From Streptomyces albipurpureus (GTDB taxonomy: Bacteria > Actinomycetota > Actinomycetes > Streptomycetales > Streptomycetaceae), in assembly GCF_023701525.1 (NCBI RefSeq), contig NZ_JAMQAW010000007.1, positions 309,097-373,096 of the forward strand: DNA of 64,000 nucleotides, written 5' to 3'. The notes beneath the pieces were generated by a model, which saw only the letters and a program-made list of their open reading frames with translations, did not search any database and had not been told where the DNA came from. A program made the translations under genes and the position numbers. The stretch's first letter is position 1; every line of letters starts with the position of its first letter. Below, piece after piece: positions 53,727 through 62,617 of this stretch.

Positions 53727-54506
53727 ATGAGTGACAGGCAGGAACACAGCCGCCGCGGGGTGCTGCGGACAGCCGCGGGGGTGACAGTGGGCGCGGGGAT
53801 CGCCACCAGCGTGTCAGCGGCGCCGGCGGCGGCGAGGGCCGACGGGAGCCGCAAGCCCGGGCAGGTGGAGGTGGCGGTGCTGCTGTACGACGGGTTCACC
53901 GCGCTGGACGCGGTGGGGCCGTACGAAGCGCTCTGCCGGGTACCCGGCGTACGGGTGACCACGGTGGCCGTCGAGGCCGGGCTGGTCCGGACGGACACCG
54001 GCGAACTGGGGATCGCCGCGGCGAAGTCCCTGCGCCAGGTCCACCGCCCCGATGTCCTGGTGGTACCGGGCGGCGGCCAGCGTGGGACGACGGCCAGTAT
54101 GGCGGACGCCCGCATCCTCGACTGGATCCGCCGAGTGCACCGGTACAGCACCTGGACCACCTCGATCTGCACCGGTTCGCTGATCCTCGGTGCCGCCGGA
54201 CTGCTGCGCGGGCGGCCCGCCACCACGTACTGGGCTTCCCGGCCCTATCTGAAGGAGGTCGGGGCGATCTACACACCGGGGCGTTTCGTCGAGTCCTGAA
54301 AGATCATCACGGCGGCCGGCGTCTCGGCCGGAATCGATATGGGTCTGCATCTCGCCGCACGGCTCTCGGACGAACGGGTCGGCCGGGCGATGGAGTTGGC
54401 GCTGGAGTACGACCCCGAACCGCCGTTCGGCACCGGCAGCCCGGAGAAGGCGGACGCGCAGACGCAGGCACTGGCAATGACGCTCCTCGCCGACTCGGCG
54501 ACCTGA
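53727..54506 (+). pseudogene. DJ-1/PfpI-family protein interrupted by an in-frame TGA
   Basis: The frame begins with a twin-arginine-type signal (SRRGVLRTAAGVTVGAG) and continues as a DJ-1/PfpI domain similar to isonitrile hydratase/GlxA sensors (VLVVPGGGQRG, TSICTGSLILGAAGLLRGRP). At 54297-54299 a TGA replaces the Gly normally found in the block (family VEDGKVVTAAGVSAG; here VES-stop-KIITAAGVSAG). The same frame then runs on as GIDMGLHLAARLSDERVGRA to a second stop at 54504. A single GGA to TGA change explains it. The 190-residue N-terminal part may still be made. Confidence 0.8.
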
Positions 54507-54787
54507 CCGACCCGGTCCGGGCCGCGATGGCAACCGGGCACCTCGCTCCCGGCAGGCTTCAACCGGTGGTTGCGTAAAGGTGGCTGGCTGCCGTCGGCCC
54601 GGTCCGCCAGGTGGGATCGGCCAACGGCGGGGGAAGGGGAACGGGCGCGGCCCGATACCCCTCCCCCAGAGGCCGCTCGGCACCGGGTTGCACACGGGTG
54701 AAAGCCAGGGGCGGGTGCCCCGCGACTGCGCGCCTCCTCCGCTGGGTAGTGCCATGGACGACCAGCATGCCTAGCAGGAGGTAATCT
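54507..54787. promoter_or_regulatory. Promoter region and strong ribosome site of the dehydrogenase operon
   Basis: No gene was seen. AGGAGGT at 54776-54782, six bases before the GTG at 54788, is a near-perfect Shine-Dalgarno and sets the operon start. Confidence 0.6.
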
Positions 54788-55846
54788 GTGCCGTTACGTG
54801 TGATGTTGACGGCTGCCGAAACGATCCGTTTACAACCGTATAGCGCCGGCGAAATCGACACTTACGGTGTTCGGCTGGAATCGCTGTACTCGGCCATCAG
54901 CCATGGCACAGAGCTGATGGCGTACAGCGGGCAGGCGCCCAAATTCTTCTACACCTGGGATGCGGACCTCAGACTGCTCGCTCCGCGCTCGCCGGCGAAA
55001 AGCCCCTACCCGATGGCCCTTGGTTACGAAAATGTGGCGAGAGTCGTCCAGGTGGGACCAGAGGCCAGTGGTTTCCCCCTTGGCGCGAGGTACTGGCTGG
55101 ATGCGCCCCACCAAACCACTCATCTGTTGGACAGCCGGACGATGCCGCCGCACTTCCGCATACCTGATGCGGTCAGTCCTCAGGTCTTCAGCGTTTTCGC
55201 CCTGACCAGGGTGGCGCTCGGGGCAGTGCATGACGCCACCCCCCTGATCGGCGACGTCGCACTCGTCACCGGGATGGGCGTGGTCGGGCTGCTCACCGTG
55301 CAACTGCTGAGGCTGGCGGGAGTACGCCGGGTGATCGCGGTCGACCCGGACCTCCGCCGGATGGAACTCGCCGTCCGCTTCGGCGCCGAACCAGTCCACG
55401 GATCCCAGGAAGAAGTGGCCCACTCCGTGAAACTCCTGGCCGCGGACATTGACTTCGCGGTCGAGGCGTCCGGCCGCTACGAGGCACTCGATGTGGCAGT
55501 CCGCTCCGTCCGACCCGGTGGGCGGGTAGTCATCGTGTCGTCCTACGGCAACCAGGACGCTGGCTTGTTCCTCGGCCACGAGTTCCATCGAAACCGCGTC
55601 ACACTGCTCTCATCCATGACGGTGAACGGCTGCGCCCACCGAGCGGCGCCGCTCTGGGACCTCGACCGGCTGAACGCCGAATCCGCGCACTTGCTGTCCA
55701 CGGGAGCACTGGATGTCGAGAGCCTCATCTCGGATGTCATGCCGTTCGCCTCGGCCCAGGCGGCGTACCGCCGCCTCACCGGTGACAGACCCCCGCTGAA
55801 GATCCTGCTGAACTACGCGAACGCCGACGGCGGGCGCGCGCTGTGA
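54788..55846 (+). CDS. MDR-type (zinc-like) dehydrogenase of the N-nitroso cluster
   Basis: A 352-residue medium-chain dehydrogenase. The NAD-binding motif is VTGMGVVGLLTVQLLRLAGV (about 158-177). The catalytic-zinc Cys is replaced by the SAISHGTE motif (LYSAISHGTELMAYSGQ), seen in a zinc-less subgroup (BchC-like). It starts a five-gene run with 4- to 11-base overlaps, followed by a DegT aminotransferase, suggesting oxidation of a sugar or cyclitol alcohol before transamination. Substrate is unknown. Confidence 0.87.
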   Translation: MPLRVMLTAAETIRLQPYSAGEIDTYGVRLESLYSAISHGTELMAYSGQAPKFFYTWDADLRLLAPRSPAKSPYPMALGYENVARVVQVGPEASGFPLGARYWLDAPHQTTHLLDSRTMPPHFRIPDAVSPQVFSVFALTRVALGAVHDATPLIGDVALVTGMGVVGLLTVQLLRLAGVRRVIAVDPDLRRMELAVRFGAEPVHGSQEEVAHSVKLLAADIDFAVEASGRYEALDVAVRSVRPGGRVVIVSSYGNQDAGLFLGHEFHRNRVTLLSSMTVNGCAHRAAPLWDLDRLNAESAHLLSTGALDVESLISDVMPFASAQAAYRRLTGDRPPLKILLNYANADGGRAL

Positions 55847-56886
55847 ACGAGCGGGAAGCCCTGGAGTTGGCGCTGAGCAGTCTCAACCAGTCGGGCAAGT
55901 CGGACCTCGTCGCCCGGTACGAGTCAGAACTCGCGGCGTACTTCGGCACCGCTCACGCGGTGGCGGTGAGCTCGGGCAGCGCGGCGATCGAGGCGACCCT
56001 GGTCGCCCTCGGCGCCCGGCCGGGCAAGCGCGTGCTCGTGTCGGCGGCAGCGCCCCTGCCCACGCTGATGCCCATCCTGGCCACCGGCGCGGCGCCGAAG
56101 TTCGTCGACTGTCTGCCGCGCAGCCCGGCGATGGACCCCGATCAGGTCGTACCCGCAGTGGACGACAGCGTGGTCGCGGCCGTGGAGGTGCCGCTGTGGG
56201 GCTACCCCCTCCAACAGGCCCGGATGCACCGCGCCTTGGCGCAAGCGAAGATCCCCCTGGTCGAGGACGCGTCCCACGCCCATGGGGCACTGACGACCGA
56301 TGGGCACCATGTCGGCACCCACGGGAGCGCCGGATGCTTCTCCACCCACCACATGAAGATGCTGAGTACCGGCGAGGGCGGATTCATCCTCACGGACTCA
56401 CCGACGCTGGCCCGTTCCATCCGTAGCTACTGCCGGCTCGCCGACCTGGACGGCGTCCATGACGGCCGCAACTACAAGCCATCGGCGTTCACCGCGGCCA
56501 TTGGACTGGCCCGGCTCGGCCAACTCGATCACAAGGTCGCGGCGCGCCGGCAGGCCGCGGGCGACACCATGGCTCTACTGGAGCGACTGCCCGTGCAAGA
56601 ACTCGACACGCACGGCACACCGAACGGCTACAACCTCGTCATCTCACTGCCGGATGCGACCGAGTGGCGTTCCTTCCACCTGGCGTTGGCGGCCGAGGGG
56701 ATCAGTACCGATCCCGTCACCTATCGCTACTCCGTCGGCTATGCGAAACCGCGCACAGCGCGATGGGCGGTGGGCTGTCCGAACGCGGAGAGCCTGGTCT
56801 GGCAACTCGTTCAGCTACCCACGGCGAACGTCACGCCGGAGGCTACGGCAGACGCCGTACTGCGAGCATGGGAGCGATGGGCTTGA
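55843..56886 (+). CDS. DegT/DnrJ/EryC1-family aminotransferase
   Basis: A 347-residue PLP enzyme. The PLP Lys is K172 in STHHMKMLSTGEGG and the ring-stacking Asp is D142 in LVEDASHAHG. The GTG at 55843 overlaps the dehydrogenase stop (GTGA). DegT enzymes aminate keto-sugars; together with the upstream dehydrogenase it could make an amino sugar or cyclitol. Streptozotocin carries glucosamine, so an amino-sugar step fits, but the exact product is inference. Confidence 0.88.
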   Translation: MNEREALELALSSLNQSGKSDLVARYESELAAYFGTAHAVAVSSGSAAIEATLVALGARPGKRVLVSAAAPLPTLMPILATGAAPKFVDCLPRSPAMDPDQVVPAVDDSVVAAVEVPLWGYPLQQARMHRALAQAKIPLVEDASHAHGALTTDGHHVGTHGSAGCFSTHHMKMLSTGEGGFILTDSPTLARSIRSYCRLADLDGVHDGRNYKPSAFTAAIGLARLGQLDHKVAARRQAAGDTMALLERLPVQELDTHGTPNGYNLVISLPDATEWRSFHLALAAEGISTDPVTYRYSVGYAKPRTARWAVGCPNAESLVWQLVQLPTANVTPEATADAVLRAWERWA

Positions 56887-58058
56887 AGGTATCCCTGGAC
56901 TTCGACGGCGTCCTCACCAACCACGGCGAGCTGGACCTACGAGGTATCAACCCGCACGTCTTCTTCAGGTCGCCGAGATCTGTGGCCGCCGCCGGACCGC
57001 GACCGGGAGTACGGCAACTGGCGGCACTACTCGACTGTTTCGCTGATGTGGTGATTCTTACCGCGCGACCTCCCGGCCACCGTCCCGCGATCAGGCAGTG
57101 GCTGGCCCAGCACATACCGGAGTTGGGGGAATGCACCATCTTCAGCTCCGGCGACCGGCCCAAAGCCGCTGTCGCCGAGGAACTGGCGATCGCACTGCAC
57201 GTGGACGACGACCCCATGGCCGTCGCTGACGACGCCCGGATCCTGCTGTGGCGTCGAGAGGACCCCGCCCGCATCATGACCGCGGCCGTGGACCGTCTCA
57301 ACCGGCTGATCGAGACCGGTACGGCGACGAGGGTCGAGGACGCGGCCCGGATCCTCCCGGTAGGGGTGTCGAGTGCGACGCCCGTATTCCGGGTGCTGCT
57401 CCGATCTCGGCGAAGCCTCAAGATCCGCGTGTTCGACAGCACCGAGCGGGCCGCTCTGGTCGAGCGGTTCCACCGCGAAGCACCCAGTGAGGATGACGGC
57501 GTGCGCGTACCGGGGGTCGTGTCCAGCGCGTCGTTGACGATGACGACGCCGTGGATCGACGGGGACATGGTGCGGGACATCGGGGAGTCGGAGAGGGAGT
57601 CGCTGATCCCGCGAGCAGCCAGGTTTCTCGCGGCGCTGCACGCGCGGGGCCCACAGGACTCCGAATCAGCGCGCCTGATCAGTTGTGCGATGGACGTCTT
57701 CAACCTGTGCCGGACGCCTGACGGGATCCTCCACCTGATCGATGCCGGGGACTGCACGACCGGTTCACGGTGGCTGGACGTCATGTGGGCCGAGCAACTG
57801 CTCTGTGCCTCAGAGGGCGAGAGGGAGAAGCTGGTGACCTGCTACATCAAAGAAGCGGGCCACTGTCCCACGGCCTCAGAGGCGCGGGAAGCCGCCGCCG
57901 AGTACTACGGATACCTGCACAGCATCCTGATCAACTCAAAGCGGCTGCACAACGGTTCCGCGAGCGCGTGGCGACGGTGCGACGAGATCGCCCGACTCAG
58001 ACGCAGACCGGTGACAGCCAGTGCCCTGATCACCCGGGCCCAGGGGCTGCTTCCGTGA
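56877..58058 (+). CDS. HAD phosphatase fused to a kinase-like domain
   Basis: A 393-residue two-domain protein. Residues 1-150 are a HAD/5'-nucleotidase-like domain (VSLDFDGVLTNHGELDL, then VVILTARPPGHRPAIRQW, then HVDDDPMAVADDARILLW). Residues 170-393 resemble a small aminoglycoside-phosphotransferase-like fold (AARFLAALHARG, then FNLCRTPDGILHLIDAGD), but the Brenner-type HxD is not clear. So the kinase half may be altered or non-catalytic. The start overlaps the DegT stop; ATG 56868 is an alternative. Its pairing of opposite activities is unusual. Confidence 0.7.
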   Translation: MGLKVSLDFDGVLTNHGELDLRGINPHVFFRSPRSVAAAGPRPGVRQLAALLDCFADVVILTARPPGHRPAIRQWLAQHIPELGECTIFSSGDRPKAAVAEELAIALHVDDDPMAVADDARILLWRREDPARIMTAAVDRLNRLIETGTATRVEDAARILPVGVSSATPVFRVLLRSRRSLKIRVFDSTERAALVERFHREAPSEDDGVRVPGVVSSASLTMTTPWIDGDMVRDIGESERESLIPRAARFLAALHARGPQDSESARLISCAMDVFNLCRTPDGILHLIDAGDCTTGSRWLDVMWAEQLLCASEGEREKLVTCYIKEAGHCPTASEAREAAAEYYGYLHSILINSKRLHNGSASAWRRCDEIARLRRRPVTASALITRAQGLLP

Positions 58059-59188
58059 AATTCCTCCACTACACCTCCGCGCCATGGCCCGATCTGACCG
58101 AGCCGTTGGGCACCTTCCCCCATCCCAACCAGGCCTGCGACCCCGACCGCGCCGGCGAGGTCCTGCGGGACACCCTGGCGCACATGGTCGCCGCGGAGAA
58201 CGCGGGCTTCGACTGGCTGGGCATGGGCGAGGAACATATGAACGCCTACGGCATGGTGCCGAATCCCACCCAACTCCTCGCCGTCGTCGCGGCCCAGACA
58301 CGTCGGGCGGGCATCGCGGTGCTTGGAAACCCGCTGCCGCTGCTGAACCCGGTCAGGGTGGCGGAGGAGTACGCGATGATCGATGTGCTCTCCGGTGGGC
58401 GGCTGGTCGCAGGCTTCCCCAGAGGAGTGCCGCAGAACTACGCCGCCTACGGAGTGGACATCGCCAACTCCCGCGAAGTCCTCTACGAGGCGATCGACCT
58501 GGTGATCGCCGCATGGGAGCGCCCTGAGCCCTTCGCCTGGCAGGGCGAGCACTTCTCCTTCCCGTCGGTGTCCATCTGGCCACGTCCCGTGCAACGACGA
58601 CCGGAGATCGTGTTGTCCTCCAAGTCGGCGGAGGGCGTACGGATGGCGGCGAGACGCCGCGCGATCATGGCGGAGATCTTCGTACGTGACGCAGCGGTGC
58701 TGGACCACTTCGAGACCAGCCGCACGATCTACCTGAGACAGGCAGCAGCGGACGGGTGGTCACCGGGACGCGACCGTTTCGCCCTCAACGTTCCCTGTGT
58801 GATAGCGGGCTCGGACACAGCGGCCCAGAAACTGGCCACCGAGGCATTGCGTTACCAGCACACCTGCCTGACCGGATCGTTCGAGGCCCAGAAACAAGCA
58901 CTCGCGGGCCAGTACTACAAGGAGTCCGCACACCTTCTGGGCCGTCGCTTCGACTCGGTGGAGGATCGCATCGCCTACGGCGGCCTGATCTGCGGGTCGC
59001 CAGGGACGGCGGTGGAGCAGATACGCACTCTTCTGCGCCGCCATCCGGTCGGCACACTCGGCCTGCAGACGCAGTTCGGCAACCTCTCCCCGGAACACGT
59101 CCATGACAGCATTGTCCTGTTCGGCGCCCGGGTGCGTGACGACATCCTCACCTGGGACGCGGAAAGGACACGGCAAGCGGATGAATGA
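58055..59188 (+). CDS. Luciferase-like flavin-dependent oxidoreductase
   Basis: A 377-residue LLM-class flavin (FMN or F420) oxidoreductase with the usual blocks: WLGMGEEHMNAYGMVPNPTQ, RAGIAVLGNPLPLLNPVRVA, GGRLVAGFPRGVPQNYAAYG. The GTG at 58055 overlaps the previous stop (GTGA). It may oxidise an amine or carbon of the nitroso-sugar or a precursor. The flavin-reductase fragment at 52.7 kb could have been its former partner. Confidence 0.88.
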   Translation: MKFLHYTSAPWPDLTEPLGTFPHPNQACDPDRAGEVLRDTLAHMVAAENAGFDWLGMGEEHMNAYGMVPNPTQLLAVVAAQTRRAGIAVLGNPLPLLNPVRVAEEYAMIDVLSGGRLVAGFPRGVPQNYAAYGVDIANSREVLYEAIDLVIAAWERPEPFAWQGEHFSFPSVSIWPRPVQRRPEIVLSSKSAEGVRMAARRRAIMAEIFVRDAAVLDHFETSRTIYLRQAAADGWSPGRDRFALNVPCVIAGSDTAAQKLATEALRYQHTCLTGSFEAQKQALAGQYYKESAHLLGRRFDSVEDRIAYGGLICGSPGTAVEQIRTLLRRHPVGTLGLQTQFGNLSPEHVHDSIVLFGARVRDDILTWDAERTRQADE

Positions 59189-59831
59189 CTTCCCGTCGGA
59201 CGAGACACTTCGCCAGGTGCTGCGAAGAGCCTGGACGTCCTTCGCCGCCGGCAACCACGGGATCGGCGCGGTCGTGGTGGATTCGGACATGACCGTCGTC
59301 GGTTCCGGTCGCAACCAGATCTTCGACACCAGGGGTGGCAGCCTGACACTCAGCGGGTCACCGCTCGCCCACGCTGAGATCAACGCCCTCTACAGCCTGG
59401 GAGGGGTCCGCGCGCCTGGGTGCACGCTCGTCACCTCGCTGGCACCGTGCCCCCTGTGTGTGGGTGCGGCGGCGGTCTTCCGGATCTCCGACATTCGCTA
59501 CCTCGGCCACGATCCGTCCTGCGACGGCGCTGCCGCGGGCACCGCCAGCGGGTCCTGGCGCCTGCCACGCATCACCCACGAGGCCGACTCCAGTTGGTCA
59601 TTGTGGTGCGAGGTCCTGCCCATGGTGAGTTCGGTTCAGCGCCATGGACGCGACAGCATTCTGCTGCGGTCATACGAGCTCTCGCGCCCAGACCTTCTGG
59701 AAGCCGTCCACCGGTTCGCCGACATGTGCCCCCTGGATTCGAAGGGTGTTCGTGGCATTTCCTTCGAGGAAGCGCGTGCTGCTTTTTGGAGTACGTTCTC
59801 GGACACTCCGGCCACCCTCCCGCGCGTCTGA
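59181..59831 (+). CDS. Cytidine/deoxycytidylate-deaminase-family protein
   Basis: A 216-residue zinc deaminase. The zinc site is HAEINALYSLGG (H64, E66) and the PCxxC of SLAPCPLCVGAAAVFRI (C90, C93). The ATG at 59181 overlaps the LLM stop. These folds hydrolyse C-N bonds of amidines or purines; here a guanidine/urea-type nitrogen removal is plausible. The C-terminal 90 residues are not conserved. Last gene of the operon. Confidence 0.85.
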   Translation: MNDFPSDETLRQVLRRAWTSFAAGNHGIGAVVVDSDMTVVGSGRNQIFDTRGGSLTLSGSPLAHAEINALYSLGGVRAPGCTLVTSLAPCPLCVGAAAVFRISDIRYLGHDPSCDGAAAGTASGSWRLPRITHEADSSWSLWCEVLPMVSSVQRHGRDSILLRSYELSRPDLLEAVHRFADMCPLDSKGVRGISFEEARAAFWSTFSDTPATLPRV

Positions 59832-59955
59832 GGTGTGTTGGACGACCCCGAAGCACTTCACTCACGCCGTGGCCCCGACTCGGTCCGGTCACGCACCCGG
59901 CGATGTGATCCCTGATGAGGTGGCAGGGCCGGTTCGGGCAGCCGGGTCCGCCCAG

Positions 59956-59991
59956 CTCGGCGGACTCGGTGTGCTCGGTGTGCTCGGTGGG
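59956..59991. repeat. 9-bp tandem repeat, four copies
   Basis: Copies CTCGGCGGA, CTCGGTGTG, CTCGGTGTG and CTCGGTGGG lie 125 bases after the deaminase gene. The middle two are identical. It is similar in unit length to the repeat at 42487-42540. The rest of 59832-60274 has no gene. Confidence 0.85.
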
Positions 59992-60165
59992 AAGTGGTCT
60001 GTGCGCGCGTGGGAGACCACGAAGGACCGCGTGTTCTGGCGACCGGGCCCCATGGTGGCCGCCGATGGGCCAGTCCCGGACAGGCCATTTCCGTACGCCC
60101 GTACTACGCGTAGGCCGCGAGCGCGGACCTCTGCCGGACGGGCCAGTCGGTCGTGGCTCATGAGT

Positions 60166-60201
60166 GGCCCGCGCCGGACCGGTGGGGCTCCGGCGCGGGC
60201 C
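60166..60201. terminator. Perfect 13-bp hairpin
   Basis: GGCCCGCGCCGGA (60166-60178) pairs perfectly with TCCGGCGCGGGCC (60189-60201) around a ten-base loop. It may close the biosynthetic operon or insulate the next sigma gene, which starts 74 bases later. Confidence 0.75.
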
Positions 60202-60274
60202 GCCGTGAACCCGGGGCGGGGGTTCGGGCAAGAGGGGGTGTACCCACTCCCACGACGGCAGATGCGGAGACCTT

Positions 60275-60907
60275 GTGAACGGCCCACCGGGACCGTCCGA
60301 TCCCCTCGGCCCACCAGAGCCGCCGGATGACGTCTTACTCATCGCGGAGTCCTTGGAACGGCCGGAAGCCTTTGGTCAACTCTTCCCCCGCCACGCGCCC
60401 GAGATCCACCGCTATGCGACCCGGCGGCTCGGGGAGGCGGCAGCCGACGACATCACCGCGGACACCTTCCTGACCGCGTTCCGCAGCCGTCGGCACTACG
60501 ACCTCAGTCGCCCGAGCGCCCGTCCCTGGCTGTACGGCATAGCAGCCAACCTGATCGGCAGGCACCGGCGCACGGAACTGCGGGGTCTGCGCGCGCTGGC
60601 CCGCACAGGCTGCGATCCGATCTCGGAGTCCTGGACCGAACGCAGCGACAGCCGGGTCGCGGCCCAGGCCGCGCAGGGTCCGCTGGCAGGGGCCCTGGCC
60701 GGGCTGTCGGCGGGTGACCGGCATGTGCTGCTGCTGATCGCCTGGGCGGACCTCACCTATCAGGAGGTCGCCGAGGCGCTCTCCATCCCGGTGGGGACGG
60801 TCCGCTCCCGGCTCAACCGGGCTCGCAGAAAGGTGAGGGCGGCTCTCGGCGAGGACCCGACGCGGGCGTACGACTACGAACTCCAGGAGGCAGCCGACTG
60901 TGGATGA
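60275..60907 (+). CDS. ECF sigma factor (partner of a CU044_5270 protein)
   Basis: A 210-residue ECF sigma factor with region 2 (AAADDITADTFLTAFRSRRH, then PWLYGIAANLIGRHRR) and region 4 (LSAGDRHVLLLIAWADLTYQ, GTVRSRLNRARRKVRAAL). GTG at 60275 follows GGAGA. The next gene overlaps by 8 bases and encodes the membrane partner usual for this group. It is unrelated in sequence to the cluster sigma factor at 46.4 kb. Confidence 0.9.
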   Translation: MNGPPGPSDPLGPPEPPDDVLLIAESLERPEAFGQLFPRHAPEIHRYATRRLGEAAADDITADTFLTAFRSRRHYDLSRPSARPWLYGIAANLIGRHRRTELRGLRALARTGCDPISESWTERSDSRVAAQAAQGPLAGALAGLSAGDRHVLLLIAWADLTYQEVAEALSIPVGTVRSRLNRARRKVRAALGEDPTRAYDYELQEAADCG

Positions 60908-61877
60908 CGACATGACAGCGGTCCGGCGGCTGCGCTCCGACGCACCGACCCCCGATCGGGCCAGGCTCGCCCCGTCCCACCAGCGGGTGCTGGACGGGAT
61001 CTCCGCGCCCCGGCCGCAGTGGTGGCGGGGCCGGGCGGCCGCCGCACTGGGCGCGGCGGCGGTGACGGTGGCCGCCGTGCTGACGGCACAGCTTCTGTCG
61101 CCCGGGGGCGGGTCGACGGCGGGGAGCGCGGACCGGGTGGTGAGCGAGCCGAGGGATGACCAGTGGATCTACCGGAGAACGGTCATCGCCCAGACGAACC
61201 TCACCTTCGCCGAGGGCCGCGACCCCACGACGGAGAAGGGGAACGGCCAGGTGCGCACGGTGTCCCCCTTGATCGTCTACGAGGAGTGGACGAACTACAG
61301 CAGCGGGCGGCAATACCACAAGGAGCCCGGCGACAAGATCAGACTCAGCAGCGATCCGGCGATGTTCGGATCGCCGAAGAGTCTGCGCAGCAAGGTCGCA
61401 GGACTCCCCGATGACCCGGTGAGGCTCCTCAAAGCCCTGAGAGAGCGCATTCCGAGCGATGAGACACCGTCGAGCGGGAAACAAGCGGATTTCGACTATG
61501 CCGGAGTCCTCCGGGCCCTCAGGGAGGTCGATCACATCCCCCTGAAGGCGCACGCCTCGATTTTCCGCGCACTCCAGGAGATCCCCGGTGTCGCCATCTC
61601 ACGGGTACCCGTCAAGGACCTGATGGGGCGACCAGCCCTGGTCGTGTACGGACCTGCCATGAGTGAACAGACCTCCCAGCGGGAGGGGGTGCTGCTCGAT
61701 CCGACGACGTTCGAGTTCCGCGGAGTGCGCACCGTCCTCCCCGCGGGGGGAAGCATCGACGGCAGGGTCACCAGCGAGGACACGGTGACGAGGTCCCTTG
61801 CCGTCGTGACCGCCGTTGTCGACCGCCACGGGCAGGTCCCGGGTGGCACAGCCGACGGGAAGGAAGGCTCCGGGTGA
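60900..61877 (+). CDS. CU044_5270-family membrane protein, likely anti-sigma partner
   Basis: A 325-residue protein with a cytoplasmic N-terminus, one membrane helix (about 44-66, RGRAAAALGAAAVTVAAVLT) and a large outer domain. The layout matches CU044_5270 proteins encoded next to ECF sigma factors. It is expected to sense the envelope and hold the sigma factor. GTG at 60900 overlaps the sigma gene. Confidence 0.88.
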   Translation: MDDDMTAVRRLRSDAPTPDRARLAPSHQRVLDGISAPRPQWWRGRAAAALGAAAVTVAAVLTAQLLSPGGGSTAGSADRVVSEPRDDQWIYRRTVIAQTNLTFAEGRDPTTEKGNGQVRTVSPLIVYEEWTNYSSGRQYHKEPGDKIRLSSDPAMFGSPKSLRSKVAGLPDDPVRLLKALRERIPSDETPSSGKQADFDYAGVLRALREVDHIPLKAHASIFRALQEIPGVAISRVPVKDLMGRPALVVYGPAMSEQTSQREGVLLDPTTFEFRGVRTVLPAGGSIDGRVTSEDTVTRSLAVVTAVVDRHGQVPGGTADGKEGSG

Positions 61878-61997
61878 CAGCACGGCCGCACCCGGCTCCA
61901 CGCACAGGTCGACCGGTGCGGCACCGCACCCGCGGTCAGACCCTCGGTGATGCCGCGTGCTCCATCACTGTCAGACCCGGCTGCTAGAAATCCAGGC

Positions 61998-62474
61998 ATG
62001 GAAACGCTGACACTCACCTCGGTCGCCCTGGAGTCGTTCATCGTCCGGGCCAAGTCCGCCACCTACGTGGGGGGCGCGGGCAAGGTCGCTCCCATCCGCA
62101 CCGCGTCGCACGACCTGGAGTACCGGGAGGGCGACCTGGTCTACCGGGACAGCTACTTCGGCGGTACGGACTTCCTCGGCCAGGAGACCGTGCACGGGGC
62201 AGACCGCCCGATCTGGGGCATGAACTACTACGGTTACCTACTCACCGACGGCATAGACGCCTTCACCGCGGGCGAGACCATCAAAGCGGCACTGACCGCG
62301 CTGTACGCAGAGGGCCGGTTCCTCGGTGGATTCCGCCACACGGCCGGTGGACTGACCTATGTCGACGAGACCGTGGGCGAGGTGAACCGCTTCCGGGGTA
62401 TCGAACACATCGCCACCGCCGACGGCACCCTGGTGTACGAACTGCGCTACCACGGCGGCCGGATCCTCGACTGA
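61998..62474 (+). CDS. DUF5680 family protein
   Basis: A 158-residue protein (LESFIVRAKSATYVGGAG; YREGDLVYRDSYFGGTDFLG; GVEHIATADG-type end as RFRGIEHIATADGTLVYELR). It matches DUF5680, a cytosolic single-domain family of unknown function. ATG at 61998 fixes the family start. Confidence 0.85.
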   Translation: METLTLTSVALESFIVRAKSATYVGGAGKVAPIRTASHDLEYREGDLVYRDSYFGGTDFLGQETVHGADRPIWGMNYYGYLLTDGIDAFTAGETIKAALTALYAEGRFLGGFRHTAGGLTYVDETVGEVNRFRGIEHIATADGTLVYELRYHGGRILD

Positions 62475-62477
62475 TCT

Positions 62478-62524
62478 TGGCGCGACGGCCGGGGCCGAGC
62501 GAAAAGCCGAGCTGTGTCGCGCCA
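62478..62524. terminator. Inverted repeat between convergent genes
   Basis: TGGCGCGAC (62478-62486) pairs with GTCGCGCCA (62516-62524), and a weaker GGC/GCC stem lies in the loop. It sits between the DUF5680 gene and convergent parE and is a plausible bidirectional terminator. Confidence 0.55.
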
Positions 62525-62617
62525 GGGGATCCGAGGTGAATCGACGCAGCTCGGGAGCGATGTCGGGGTATCTGTTGGGTGGCGACGGTGTGGCGCTGCC
62601 CGTCGCCGGGTGATGGC

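Noticed and set aside
54297..54299. Selenocysteine or programmed readthrough at the in-frame TGA
   Set aside because: Homologues carry Gly, not Cys, at this position, and the following base is A, not the C usual for leaky TGA. No SECIS-like element was seen.
53727..54299. Treating the 190-residue DJ-1 frame as an intact gene
   Set aside because: The frame resumes immediately after the stop with conserved family sequence, so the shorter product is a truncation.
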